A stretch of DNA of 64,000 nucleotides from an uncultured Pseudomonadota bacterium (GTDB lineage: Bacteria; Myxococcota_A; UBA796; CAJQPC01), in the NCBI GenBank assembly GCA_913060515.1, contig CAJXRZ010000007.1, positions 62,001 through 126,000 of the forward strand, given 5' to 3'. The notes beneath the pieces are model-generated. The model had not been told where the DNA came from. It did not search any database and saw nothing but the letters and a program-made list of their open reading frames with translations. This document shows, piece after piece, positions 8,893 through 17,781 of the stretch (within the stretch, counting starts at the first letter, position 1; each line of letters starts with the position of its first letter). A program made the position numbers and the translations under genes.

Positions 8893-10383
8893 TTAGTCGG
8901 ATGCGCTGAGCAGAGAGACCCGTCGGCGCGCACTGATCTCCCCAATCTCAAAGTGTCCGCCGCCCAGGGGCAGCTCCACGATCACACGCTCAACATCCTG
9001 CGCGCTACCCAAGCCAAAGTGCGCCACAGCGGGCTTGACGCTCTGAAAGCTGGACTCATTGCTGACCCAGGCCACCTGCACTTGACCGTCCGAGTGAACC
9101 TCAACCCGACTCATCACGGGGGCTTCAACCTCCAACCAAGACTGCGCTGTGCAGCCCTGACTCAGCCAGAGGAGCGGCGTTTCGAACGACGAGCTCAGGA
9201 TCAAGTCCAGCACACCATCTTCGTTCAAGTCGTGGGCCACCGTCATCCGCCAGGAACCGACTTGGTCCATCCCGAGCTCTGGCGCCACGTCCACGAAGCT
9301 GCCGTCCTCCTGCTGCAGCTGCAGGTACGGCGTCTCGGGCACCCCAAAGCTGCCGCCGTCTTCATAGGACTGCTCTCCAGTAGCGACCCAGAGATCAGCC
9401 AATCCGTCGTTGTCCACATCCGCGATGACCCCGCCCCAGGCCATGCTGTCGAGGGAAAAGGCCGACTGCCCCATCGGAGGGACCTGCACAAAGCGGCCAT
9501 CAGGACCACCCAGCAGAAGCTGGTTTTCGGTCGTCGCTGCGATGAATAGGTCCACCCACCCATCCCCGTTTACGTCCGCGGCATCCACACCCATAGGACT
9601 GTGGGCAATGGCGCAGGCACCGCAGTCTTGGACCAAGCTCAGCCCTTGTGCACTGCCCCGGTAGAGCCGGTTCGCACCGCGTTCGGCCCCGCGGTCATTG
9701 ACCACGTAGAGATCCGTCCAGCCATCCTGATCAAAGTCCAAGATGACGCTGTCGAAGGCTTCGCCCGAGAGCTCCGGTGACACCAACTCGGCGGTGTCCT
9801 GGGCAAAGCCCTGCTCGCTGCCCCATAAAAGAATGTCCTCCCGCCCCGAGGCCAGATCGGGGTGTCCACGCCCCACATACAGGTCCGGCCATCCATCCCC
9901 GTCAAAGTCGGCCACTGAAGGAGCGCGCACAATTCCAGGACCCGGCGCAACAAGCTCGGTGTAGCCCAGGTCTGCGCCCGCGCTGGGGTCCACCTCCGCC
10001 AGTCTCTCGATCCCGATCAACACCTTGGCCCCCCCCGATGGCGAGAGGGCCACGCCCCCAGCAAAAGGCAGCTCGATGGCGGGTTCAAAGGCAGCCGGCC
10101 CCGTGCCCCAGTGGAACCATGACCGGTTCTCGAGACCATAAAGCAGGTCCAAGTGCCCGTCGTCGTTGAGGTCTGCCAGCAGTGTGCCACCGCCTTCACC
10201 GTGAAAGCTCGGCTCCTGGTCCGGTCCGCGCAGGCCGAGGGATTCGCTGGCCTCGGCGAAGGAGAGCTCTTGGGGGCTCTGACAGGCGCGCACCGGGCCC
10301 AAAGCAAAGGCATCCGGAGTCTCGGTGACCGGATCCTCTTCAGGCACCTCCGGCTGGGCGCAGGCCAGGAGCAGCAGGATCAA
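8893..10383 (-). CDS. FG-GAP/VCBS repeat lipoprotein with ASPIC/UnbV-like C-terminus
   Basis: 496 residues. Repeated calcium-type FG-GAP motifs of the form DxDxDGxxDL (LADLNDDGHLDLL, VADFDGDGWPDLYV, DFDQDGWTDLYVV, DVNGDGWVDLFIA, DVDNDGLADLWVA, DLNEDGVLDLIL) predict a seven-bladed propeller on the cell surface. The last 90 residues (HFGLGSAQDVERVIVELPLGG) match the ASPIC/UnbV type of domain. The start is a TTG at 10383 whose last two bases begin the TGA of the upstream radical SAM gene, a TTGA overlap, and no other start fits. The signal is extremely short: MILLLLAC, with the Cys at position 8. Coupling to a radical SAM enzyme hints that the two products work in one process, but the role is unknown. 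Confidence 0.85.
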   Translation of the reverse strand: MILLLLACAQPEVPEEDPVTETPDAFALGPVRACQSPQELSFAEASESLGLRGPDQEPSFHGEGGGTLLADLNDDGHLDLLYGLENRSWFHWGTGPAAFEPAIELPFAGGVALSPSGGAKVLIGIERLAEVDPSAGADLGYTELVAPGPGIVRAPSVADFDGDGWPDLYVGRGHPDLASGREDILLWGSEQGFAQDTAELVSPELSGEAFDSVILDFDQDGWTDLYVVNDRGAERGANRLYRGSAQGLSLVQDCGACAIAHSPMGVDAADVNGDGWVDLFIAATTENQLLLGGPDGRFVQVPPMGQSAFSLDSMAWGGVIADVDNDGLADLWVATGEQSYEDGGSFGVPETPYLQLQQEDGSFVDVAPELGMDQVGSWRMTVAHDLNEDGVLDLILSSSFETPLLWLSQGCTAQSWLEVEAPVMSRVEVHSDGQVQVAWVSNESSFQSVKPAVAHFGLGSAQDVERVIVELPLGGGHFEIGEISARRRVSLLSASD

Positions 10384-11483
10384 CGGGCACGTTCCAGGGT
10401 CTGAGCGATCTGCTCAGGCCGAAGGGAGTACCACTGGATTCCTCCGCACTCACCGCAGGGCCCAACCTCATCATGGCGACCTTGGAGGTGAGCGAGTCTG
10501 CGCTGGACCGCCAGCTCCCCTTCCCACAGCGCGCGAAAGCCGTGCTCATGTACCGGCCCCAGATCCAACTCCGAGGCCAAGTCGGCGCAGCACATCACCA
10601 AGTGCCCGTCGTGGCGGATAACCGGGGTGACCCACAGGCCCGGGCATGGCGCCCTGGGCTTGGCGATCTGCTCCTGCGCATCCACCGCTTGCTTGGGGGC
10701 TTCCCAAGGCGAGGCCTCCCACATCTTGAGCTCCATGTGGGGCTGCTTTCCGGGGCGCAGGCGCGCCTTCGCCACCGTGGACTCAAAGAGGGCGTCGGCT
10801 TCACGCTGGGCTTGGCCACCGGCCCCCACGCTCAGGCGCTTGATCATGACCTCGCTGTGCCCCTTGGCCCCGTAGCACTGCAGAGTCCCATCCCAGTACC
10901 GCACGAAGTCCTCCAACTCGTGGGCGTTGCCTTCTTGGAGAACGAACTGCAGCTCAACGTTGAGACGCACGTCCTGGAAGGGGAGGCGGGCGCGCTGCAT
11001 CAGAAAGCGGCGCACATGCCGACGTACCCGCTCCAGGGCGTCCTGCCCTTTGACGCGCTCGTAGGTCGCGGCGGTGTTGGCATCAATGGTGAAGACCATC
11101 AACAAAGGAAGCTCAGGTCGGCGCGCGTACAGGGCGACCAAGCGATCCATGCGCTCCGGAGTCAGCAGGATCGCGTTGGTGTCCACTCGCAAGTAGCCCA
11201 CGCGCCCAGCCATGTGTTCTTGGGCGTAGGCCAGCATGTCTTCGAGCTGCGGGTGCACCGAGGGGTCCCCGAGCCACTGGAAGATCAAGTGGTCAAAGTG
11301 GCAGTCCTCGGCCACGAGGTGGTCGATGATGCGCTTGTAGCGCCCTAGGTCCATGCGCCCCTTGGGAACGCCATGTACCTGGGCCCACCCCTCGTGATGC
11401 GGCGCACACATGGTGCAGGACAGGTTGCAGAGGTCCGTGGGCTCGATCTGCAAAACGCCAAGATGGTTAGGGTTTTGTTGCAT
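10380..11483 (-). CDS. Radical SAM/SPASM domain enzyme
   Basis: 367 residues. The SAM-cluster motif C19-x3-C23-x2-C26 (DLCNLSCTMC) lies at the N-terminus, followed by core strands such as FQWLGDPSVHPQLEDML and RVDTNAILL. The C-terminal SPASM-type auxiliary cluster region shows CPGLWVTPVIRHDGHLVMCC, and CGECG near the end. This architecture fits enzymes that modify peptides or carrier-linked sugars. It is translationally coupled by a TTGA overlap to the downstream FG-GAP lipoprotein. It is divergent from the small lipoprotein gene at 11550. It resembles the other SPASM enzymes in this window in layout but is not one of the tandem paralogues. The substrate is unknown. Confidence 0.88.
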   Translation of the reverse strand: MQQNPNHLGVLQIEPTDLCNLSCTMCAPHHEGWAQVHGVPKGRMDLGRYKRIIDHLVAEDCHFDHLIFQWLGDPSVHPQLEDMLAYAQEHMAGRVGYLRVDTNAILLTPERMDRLVALYARRPELPLLMVFTIDANTAATYERVKGQDALERVRRHVRRFLMQRARLPFQDVRLNVELQFVLQEGNAHELEDFVRYWDGTLQCYGAKGHSEVMIKRLSVGAGGQAQREADALFESTVAKARLRPGKQPHMELKMWEASPWEAPKQAVDAQEQIAKPRAPCPGLWVTPVIRHDGHLVMCCADLASELDLGPVHEHGFRALWEGELAVQRRLAHLQGRHDEVGPCGECGGIQWYSLRPEQIAQTLERAR

Positions 11484-11549
11484 GGGCCTGTGTGGGCTGT
11501 CCTTCGGGGGCAGCCTAGGTTAGCCTGAGCGCCGCTGAAAGGAGTGCGA

Positions 11550-11816
11550 ATGTCCCGGGCCTTTGTCGCCGCTTTGCTGCTGGCTGTCGTTGCAACCGGC
11601 TGTCGCAACAGCTGTCAACAGCTCTGCGGAGAGCTGGAAGACTACGCAACCGAGTGCAACTACACCGTGCCCGACGATGCGACCAAGACCTGCATTCAGG
11701 ACCACGGACGCAGCGATACGACCCGCGAGGAGCGAGAGGTTTGCACTGAGAACGGTGACGCCCTGCGCGATGAGTGGAGCTGCGAGGACGTCGGCCGCTT
11801 TATGGGCCTGGAATAG
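11550..11816 (+). CDS. Small Cys-rich lipoprotein
   Basis: 88 residues from the ATG at 11550, preceded by AAGGAG with 5-nt spacing. This site is preferred to the GTG at 11544. The signal peptide MSRAFVAALLLAVVATGC has a good lipobox (ATGC). The mature part has a regular Cys pattern (CQQLCGELEDYATECNY, then TKTC, VC and WSC), so several disulfides are likely in the periplasm or on the outer surface. No function is recognised. It lies between a divergent radical SAM gene and the Ser/Thr kinase gene. Confidence 0.7.
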   Translation: MSRAFVAALLLAVVATGCRNSCQQLCGELEDYATECNYTVPDDATKTCIQDHGRSDTTREEREVCTENGDALRDEWSCEDVGRFMGLE

Positions 11817-11900
11817 TAAGAGGCCCGGGGACTCTCTCATCCCCTGCCCAATGTTCAGACGGCATGGGGTAAGCTGGCCGTGATTTACCTTGGATGAGTC

Positions 11901-13655
11901 TTGGCCCACTTCGAGCCCGAAGTATTTGGAAAGTACTACCTGATCGATCGCATCGCGACCGGCGGGATGGCCGAGATCTTCAAGGCGAAGAGCTACTCGA
12001 CGGCGGGCTTTGAGAAGCTCCAGGTCATCAAGCGCATCCTCTCGCACCTGAGCGACAACGAAGAATTCGTCGACATGTTCATCGACGAGGCCAAGATCTC
12101 GGTCTCGCTCCAGCACGCGAACATCGTCCAGATCTACGACTTCGGCAAGATCCGCGAGAACTACTTCATCTCCATGGAGTGGATCGACGGCAAGGACGTC
12201 AAGCAGCTCCTGCGCAAGCTGGCTGGGCGCCGCAAGCTGCTCCCCGAGGAGTTCGCGGTCTACATCGCCCACGAGACCTGCAAGGGCCTGTACTTCGCGC
12301 ACAACAAGACCAACCTGCAGGGCGACAACCTGCAGATCATTCACCGGGACATGTCCCCGTCCAATGTGCTTGTGGGCTTTGAGGGCGACGTAAAGGTCGC
12401 CGACTTCGGCATCGCCAAAGCCGAGATGTCCCAGTACACGACCAAGGACGGCGTGCTCAAGGGCAAGTTTGAGTACATGAGCCCAGAGCAGGCTCACGGA
12501 CAGGCCCTCAGCCAGCAGTCCGACATCTTCTCGGTCGGCATCATCCTCTACGAGATGCTGACGGGTCGCCGACTCTTCAAGACCGAGTCGGAGCTGATGA
12601 CCCTGGAGAAGATCAAGTCGGTGGACATCGGTCCCCCAAGCTCGGTCAATCCCAACATCAGCGCGCGCATGGACAAGCTGGTGATGAAGGCGTTGACCGC
12701 CGACACCAACGAGCGCTACGCCGACGCATCGGAGTTCGGCCAAGCCCTGCTCGACTACATGTACCCGCAGGCGCCCCCTGCAATTCAGCGCTCTCTCTCC
12801 GCCTTTATGAAGGAGACCTTCGCCGAGGAGCGGGCCGCCGAGCGCGAGCGCCTGGCACGCGGATCTCGCATTGCCGAAGAGCTGCACAAGGCCGAGCCCG
12901 ACCTGAACCTCTCCCCCGAGTGGGAGGAGTCCCCGGGCAGCGGCGCGACCATCCAACAGGAACCCCAGGAGCCGAACCGGGCTCCCTTGGTGGTCGCCAT
13001 CGCTGTGGTGCTGGCCTTGTTGGGCGTGGTTGGCGTTCTGCTGAGCAGAGACAAACCGGAAGCCGAAGTGGTGGAGCGTGAGGTCACGGTCCTGCCCACC
13101 GAGGGCGCACTCCAACTGCGCCTGAACGTCCCTGCCAAGGTCTACGCGGGCACCCAGCTTCTAGGCGAGGGCAAGCTGGTGGAGTTGAACCACCTCGAGC
13201 CCGGTGAGATGGCGCTGCGCATCGAGGCGGAAGGCCACCTTCCCCTGGAAGAGGTGCTCGGCATTGTCGCCGGAGAGCGCATGGTCATGAGCTTGCGCCT
13301 TGAAGCGGAGCCCAAAGAGCCAGTACAGACGCCCAACCGACGCACCACAGAGGAAAAGCCTCAGGTCCAGCCCGAGCCGGATCCCGTAGAGGTCAAGCCA
13401 GAGACACCCAAGCCTCCGCCTGCCCCGGTCGCCGTCAAGACCGGCAAGGTGAGCATCAACATCAGCGGTGGCAAGGGCTGGGGCGATGTCTATGTCGATG
13501 GAAAGAACATCGGGCGTACCCCGAAGTTCAACTACGAGTTGCCCGCAGGACCGCACACCGTGCGGGTTGCCAACGAGCAGCTGGGTTTGGATTACACCAA
13601 GAAGGTGACCATCGTGGCCGGCGAGACGGCCAAGGTGCTGGCGCCACTGCGTTGA
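11901..13655 (+). CDS. Transmembrane Ser/Thr protein kinase with extracytoplasmic PEGA-like domains
   Basis: 584 residues from a TTG at 11901, the only start in frame. Upstream in-frame codons lead straight into a stop. The Hanks-type kinase domain covers residues 10-285: glycine loop GGMAEIF, lysine K44 (QVIKR), catalytic D150 in HRDMSPSN, and D168 in DFG. It is followed by an APE-like SPE (YMSPEQAHG). The region 310-355 is charged linker. A single membrane span lies at about 361-381 (APLVVAIAVVLALLGVVGVLL). Outside are two PEGA-like modules, one at about 410-455 and one at the C-terminus (YVDGKNIGRTPKFNYELPAG), separated by a Pro/Glu-rich stretch. Such kinases relay envelope cues inward. 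The neighbouring cysH gene is 20 bp downstream. Confidence 0.93.
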   Translation: MAHFEPEVFGKYYLIDRIATGGMAEIFKAKSYSTAGFEKLQVIKRILSHLSDNEEFVDMFIDEAKISVSLQHANIVQIYDFGKIRENYFISMEWIDGKDVKQLLRKLAGRRKLLPEEFAVYIAHETCKGLYFAHNKTNLQGDNLQIIHRDMSPSNVLVGFEGDVKVADFGIAKAEMSQYTTKDGVLKGKFEYMSPEQAHGQALSQQSDIFSVGIILYEMLTGRRLFKTESELMTLEKIKSVDIGPPSSVNPNISARMDKLVMKALTADTNERYADASEFGQALLDYMYPQAPPAIQRSLSAFMKETFAEERAAERERLARGSRIAEELHKAEPDLNLSPEWEESPGSGATIQQEPQEPNRAPLVVAIAVVLALLGVVGVLLSRDKPEAEVVEREVTVLPTEGALQLRLNVPAKVYAGTQLLGEGKLVELNHLEPGEMALRIEAEGHLPLEEVLGIVAGERMVMSLRLEAEPKEPVQTPNRRTTEEKPQVQPEPDPVEVKPETPKPPPAPVAVKTGKVSINISGGKGWGDVYVDGKNIGRTPKFNYELPAGPHTVRVANEQLGLDYTKKVTIVAGETAKVLAPLR

Positions 13656-13675
13656 CGACCCGTTAGGGTGGGAGG

Positions 13676-14344
13676 ATGCGCGCTGCGACCCCACAAGCCC
13701 TGACCCAAGCTTCCTTAGAGCCCGAGCCGCTCCTGCACTGGGCGATGGACCACTGGGGTGATGCCCTGGCCTTCACCACCGGTCTAGGCCCAGGCGGAAT
13801 CGTGCTTCTGCACATGGCCCGTAAGCGCAGCAGTCGGGTGCGTTGTGTGTTCCTGGACACCGGCTTTCACTTTGCAGAGACCCTCCAGTACGCCCAAGAC
13901 GTGGCGGAGTTCCTGGACGTGGAGATCACCGCCCAGGATCCCGAACCCTTCGGCCCGACCTGGCGCGAGGACCGCTTGGCCTGCTGCGACCACCGCAAGG
14001 TCGCTCCCTTGGCCAAGGCCCTCAGCGGCAAACGGGCCTGGGTCAACGCCAGGCGGGCGGATCAGGGTGGCATGCGCGCTGGCCTGGCCCACATCCAGCG
14101 CGATCAAGACGGTTTCGTGAAGGTGAATCCCCTGGCGCGCAAGGACCGCAGCTGGGTGAACGCCTACATGAGCGCGCACCAGATCCCAACGAACCCGCTC
14201 TTGGAGCAAGGATACGGCTCGGTGGGATGTGCTCCTTGTACACGCAAACTCAAAGCTGGCGAAGATGAGCGCGCTGGGCGCATCTTTGCTGGTGGCAAGA
14301 CCGAGTGTGGGATTCACACGCGACTTCGGGTCAAGCAGGACTAG
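13676..14344 (+). CDS. cysH: Phosphoadenylyl/adenylyl-sulfate reductase, iron-sulfur type
   Basis: 222 residues, the usual size for the family. It reduces activated sulfate (APS or PAPS) to sulfite in assimilatory sulfur metabolism. The four iron-sulfur Cys residues of the APS-reductase type are present: C103-C104 (LACCDHRKV) and C185-x2-C188 (GCAPC). The catalytic Cys is C211 in the C-terminal motif KTECGIH. FLDTGFHFAETL is the nucleotide-binding signature. The cluster Cys residues favour APS over PAPS as substrate, though some PAPS reductases also carry the cluster. GGGAGG directly abuts the ATG, closer than usual. No other sulfate genes are nearby. Confidence 0.93.
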   Translation: MRAATPQALTQASLEPEPLLHWAMDHWGDALAFTTGLGPGGIVLLHMARKRSSRVRCVFLDTGFHFAETLQYAQDVAEFLDVEITAQDPEPFGPTWREDRLACCDHRKVAPLAKALSGKRAWVNARRADQGGMRAGLAHIQRDQDGFVKVNPLARKDRSWVNAYMSAHQIPTNPLLEQGYGSVGCAPCTRKLKAGEDERAGRIFAGGKTECGIHTRLRVKQD

Positions 14345-14358
14345 ACTCGGGCCGAACT

Positions 14359-16038
14359 ATGGGGGGTATGGCCCAAGCCGCCCCCACCCTGAGCTCCAAT
14401 CTGGAGATCCGAGCCCAGAGCTATCTGCGCTTTGCGATAGCGCTCTGCACCCTCACGCTGCCGCTCACCGTGGTCATGGACACAATGGCTGTGGGCGTGG
14501 ACTGGGGGCTCATCACCCTGCGCATCCTAGAGTGCTTGCTGCCGCTGGCCCTCTTCTACTACGGCTACCGCAACCCAAAGTGGCACCGACCCGTGGTCTA
14601 CGTGGCCTTGGGGTGGTGGGGCTTCTTTGACGCGCTGGGGAACCTGCGCACCAACGAGGTGGAGATCACCCTGATGATGGGTTCCCTTCTGCTCGCTGCA
14701 GAAGGGGTCTTTGTGGAGCGCACCGCCAACGCAGCGGTCCGACAGCTGCTGCACTCCGGAGCCATCTGCCTGGGGCTCTACCTGGGTGGTTTCATCCCAG
14801 ACGAGCGCGCACTGCTCATCCTGAGCGTCGGCAACCTGGCTGGGGTCCTGCTCTCCGGAGGCGGCTACTTGGCAGAGAAGCGCAGCTTCGAGACCCAACT
14901 CCAGGCATGGAAGGCCCAGATCGCGGCCGAGGAGGCCGCGGCGTCCCGGGTCAACTTCTTGGGCCGGATGTCCCACGAGCTGCGCACACCGCTCAATGGC
15001 ATGCTGGGCATGCTCCAGCTGCTTCAGGACGACGGGCCACTGAACCCTGACCAGCGGGAGGATCTACGCATCGCGCGCCAGAGCAGCACGCAACTGCTCA
15101 CCCTCGTCACGGACATCCTGGATTTCTCGGCGATGACCACAGGGAAGACCCAGGCCTCGGCGGCGCCCACACGTCTACACCCGCTCTTGGCAGACCGGGT
15201 CAGTCAGCTCCGAGTGCTTGCTCCCCAGCTCCGCGTCGACCTGACGGCCTCCAGCGTGCCCCCCGGCCTGATGCTCGACGGGCCTCGGGTCATGCGGGTG
15301 GTAGATGTGCTCTTGGACAACGCCGCGAAGTTCACCCACCGCGGGAGCATCTGCATCGATGTTCAACACCTCAATGATGTTCTCACCATCGAGGTCACCG
15401 ACAGCGGCGTTGGACTGCCCGAGGACACCTCCCGGCTCTTTGATGCCTTCGAGCAGGGAGATGGCACCCGCACGCGACGCTATGGCGGCGCTGGCCTGGG
15501 CTTGGCCATCTCCAAGCACCTGGCCGACACGATGGGAGGCAGCCTGAGTGCGCGCAGCCGCATAGGCCACGGCAGCATCTTCAGCCTGAGCGTTCCGGCC
15601 AGCGCCTGCACACCTCCCAGTGTGACCCACGGAACGGCCCGGCGCCTCAGCGGTCACCTGCTCATCGTGGAAGACAACCCCATCAACCAGATGGTGCTCA
15701 AGGGCTTGCTTCACAACCTTGGACTGAGCTCCGCGACCTGCATGAACGGCAAGGAGGCTCTGCTCAAGATTGAGAGCGAGCACTTCGACGGCGTCTTGAT
15801 GGACTTCCACATGCCCGTCATGGACGGCATGGAGGCCACCCGGCGCATGCGCGCCCAAGGGCTCGCCCTACCCATCATCGGCGTGAGCGCCTCTGTGATG
15901 CCCCAGGACAAGCGCGCAGCACTGGCCTCGGGCATGGACCACACTCTGGCCAAGCCGGTCGACAGAAGCCTGCTGGAGCTCACGCTGGCCGATTACCTGC
16001 CGGCAGCGTGCATCAGTCGTCATACGAGCGTGGCCTGA
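14359..16038 (+). CDS. Hybrid sensor histidine kinase with C-terminal receiver
   Basis: 559 residues from the ATG at 14359 (ATG 14368 also possible). The first 200 residues are a multi-span membrane domain with no recognised sensor fold. Next is the phosphoacceptor box with its His (GRMSHELRTPLNGMLGML). The ATPase domain has the N box (LLDNAAKFTH), G1 (VTDSGVGLP) and G2 (YGGAGLGLAI). The C-terminal receiver domain (HLLIVEDNPINQMVL, phosphoacceptor D in VLMDFHMPVMDG, conserved K in LAKPVD) makes it a phosphorelay protein. There is no output domain, so it must pass phosphate to an Hpt protein or response regulator elsewhere. The same architecture recurs at 46539. It starts 14 bp after cysH, probably by chance rather than as a functional unit. 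Confidence 0.92.
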   Translation: MGGMAQAAPTLSSNLEIRAQSYLRFAIALCTLTLPLTVVMDTMAVGVDWGLITLRILECLLPLALFYYGYRNPKWHRPVVYVALGWWGFFDALGNLRTNEVEITLMMGSLLLAAEGVFVERTANAAVRQLLHSGAICLGLYLGGFIPDERALLILSVGNLAGVLLSGGGYLAEKRSFETQLQAWKAQIAAEEAAASRVNFLGRMSHELRTPLNGMLGMLQLLQDDGPLNPDQREDLRIARQSSTQLLTLVTDILDFSAMTTGKTQASAAPTRLHPLLADRVSQLRVLAPQLRVDLTASSVPPGLMLDGPRVMRVVDVLLDNAAKFTHRGSICIDVQHLNDVLTIEVTDSGVGLPEDTSRLFDAFEQGDGTRTRRYGGAGLGLAISKHLADTMGGSLSARSRIGHGSIFSLSVPASACTPPSVTHGTARRLSGHLLIVEDNPINQMVLKGLLHNLGLSSATCMNGKEALLKIESEHFDGVLMDFHMPVMDGMEATRRMRAQGLALPIIGVSASVMPQDKRAALASGMDHTLAKPVDRSLLELTLADYLPAACISRHTSVA

Positions 16039-16136
16039 CCAAAAGGCCCGCGCTTGCCCCAGATGACCCAATGCCCGACCCAGTACGCCGGGCCGGCCAT
16101 GTCATTCGACGTGGGAGCGGTGGACTAAAGCTGGGC

Positions 16137-17678
16137 TCAGCCGTCGTACCAGTGTGGCTTGACCAGAGACTGGTAGTGACCGACATCGAAGGGGTTCAGC
16201 TTCTGCTTGATGGTGCCGGCCGCCATCATCGCCGAGACCTTGGCGAACCAGATGTACATGTCCCGCTTGTAGTCCACCTTCGAGGTCAATCCCTTGAAGA
16301 TCCACTTGGGGTTCACGAACTTCTTGTTCATGCGGTAGAGTTCCTCGCCGATCTCGTGACGGGTCATGTAGTCGGTGTCCAGCACCGGGCTGAGCCAGTC
16401 AAAGTCGTCGAAGTCATCCATCGTGATGTGGCCGTTTCGAAGGGCGTCATCAAAGATGGGCGTCCCTGGAACAGGCGTGATGGGATGGAAGGCTGGGAAG
16501 TCCACGTCGAGACGCTGGGCCAGCTCGACCTGACGGGCCAAGGTGTCCTGGGTCTCGTTCTTCACGCCGACGATGAAGGTCGCCTGGATGAAGACCTCTG
16601 GGTAGTTCTCCTTGAAGATGGCGATGGCCCGCTCGGCCACGCCGCCCGTGTAGAAGCGCTTGTCCAGCTCGGTCAGGTTGTCGTCTTCTGCTCGCTCCAC
16701 ACCGATGAGGATGTGGGCCAGACCCGCGCGAACCTGTGCCTCCAGGATGCCCTTCTCGTGGTCGCGCACGATGCAGTCCGCGCGCATGAAGGTCATCCAC
16801 TTGGTCTTCATCCCGGACTCGAGCATCTTCTCGGAGAAGCCAATGTTGAACTTCGGGTCGATGTTCCAGCTCTCGTCCACCCAGACGTAGGAGCGCTTGC
16901 CGTACTTGTAGTAGAGCAGCTCCACCTCCTCCATCATCCGGTCCACGGACTTGGAGCGCCAGCGCGGCACCAAGCGGATGTTGCCATCGGCGTCCTCGCG
17001 ACGGTCCGCCATGGTCGTCCACCAGGCGCAGAAGCTGCACTTGGACACACAGCCGCGGCTGTGATGCAGGGTCGAGCCACCTGGGGAGAAGAGGTAGCGG
17101 CTGGTCCCATACAAGTGCATGGGCATGCGGTCGTAGGCGGGAATGGGCAGATCATCCAGGTGCTTGATCAAGCGCGCTGGCTTGGTCCGCACGGCAACGC
17201 CGTCACGACCGAAGGCGATGCCGTCGATGTCGTCCCAGTCCCCATCGTTGGGATGGCGGCCGCCGTCGACGTGGTTCAGGATCTCCGCGAAGGTCAGCTC
17301 ACCCTCTCCCACGCAGATCACGTCGATGTCGGGGTGACAGGCGTAGCGCTCGGAGAGGTTGGTGAAGTGACCACCGCCCGCCACGGTCACAGCCTCCGGG
17401 GCCGCCTCACGTGCCAAGCGGAAGAAGCGCAGAGCTTCCTTGGTGTACAGGGCGTGGTTCTCACCGCAGCCGATGACATGCGGCTTGAAGTCCCGTACGC
17501 GGTCGTACAGGGACTTCCAGCCCACGTGCTCGGGCATGCAGTCCAAGACCTCCACCTCGTGGCCTTCTTGGATGGCCACAGCCGCCAGAGCGGGCAACGC
17601 CTGCTGGAGCAGGAAGTTGTCCCCCTCCGAGGTGTAGGGCCAATATCGACGCGGTGGCTGGATGAGCATCACGCGCAT
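16137..17678 (-). CDS. B12-binding-domain radical SAM enzyme (BchE-like layout)
   Basis: 513 residues. Residues 1-140 form a cobalamin-binding-type domain (MRVMLIQPPRRYWPY, VTVAGGGHFTNLSERYA, VICVGEGELTFAEIL). The radical SAM motif is C210-x3-C214-x2-C217 (GCVSKCSFC), then conserved core segments (VWVDESWNID, ILIGVERAEDDNL, QATFIVGVKNETQDTL, HPITPVPGTPIFDD). A C-terminal domain of about 120 residues follows. This layout belongs to the large class containing BchE, methyltransferases and methylthiotransferase relatives. The DxxxxQ... residues for B12 were not clearly identified, so cobalamin use is inferred from the fold. A SAM methyltransferase gene lies 103 bp upstream on the same strand. The substrate is unknown. 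Confidence 0.88.
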   Translation of the reverse strand: MRVMLIQPPRRYWPYTSEGDNFLLQQALPALAAVAIQEGHEVEVLDCMPEHVGWKSLYDRVRDFKPHVIGCGENHALYTKEALRFFRLAREAAPEAVTVAGGGHFTNLSERYACHPDIDVICVGEGELTFAEILNHVDGGRHPNDGDWDDIDGIAFGRDGVAVRTKPARLIKHLDDLPIPAYDRMPMHLYGTSRYLFSPGGSTLHHSRGCVSKCSFCAWWTTMADRREDADGNIRLVPRWRSKSVDRMMEEVELLYYKYGKRSYVWVDESWNIDPKFNIGFSEKMLESGMKTKWMTFMRADCIVRDHEKGILEAQVRAGLAHILIGVERAEDDNLTELDKRFYTGGVAERAIAIFKENYPEVFIQATFIVGVKNETQDTLARQVELAQRLDVDFPAFHPITPVPGTPIFDDALRNGHITMDDFDDFDWLSPVLDTDYMTRHEIGEELYRMNKKFVNPKWIFKGLTSKVDYKRDMYIWFAKVSAMMAAGTIKQKLNPFDVGHYQSLVKPHWYDG

Positions 17679-17781
17679 GGGTCGGACTCCGGGTGCTGGT
17701 CTAGCCCTTAGTGTGCCGCGGGGCGGCCAAATGTGCGAGCAAGGGTTGAAGAGACCTGTGCCTTAACGCACTCAGAGCCGC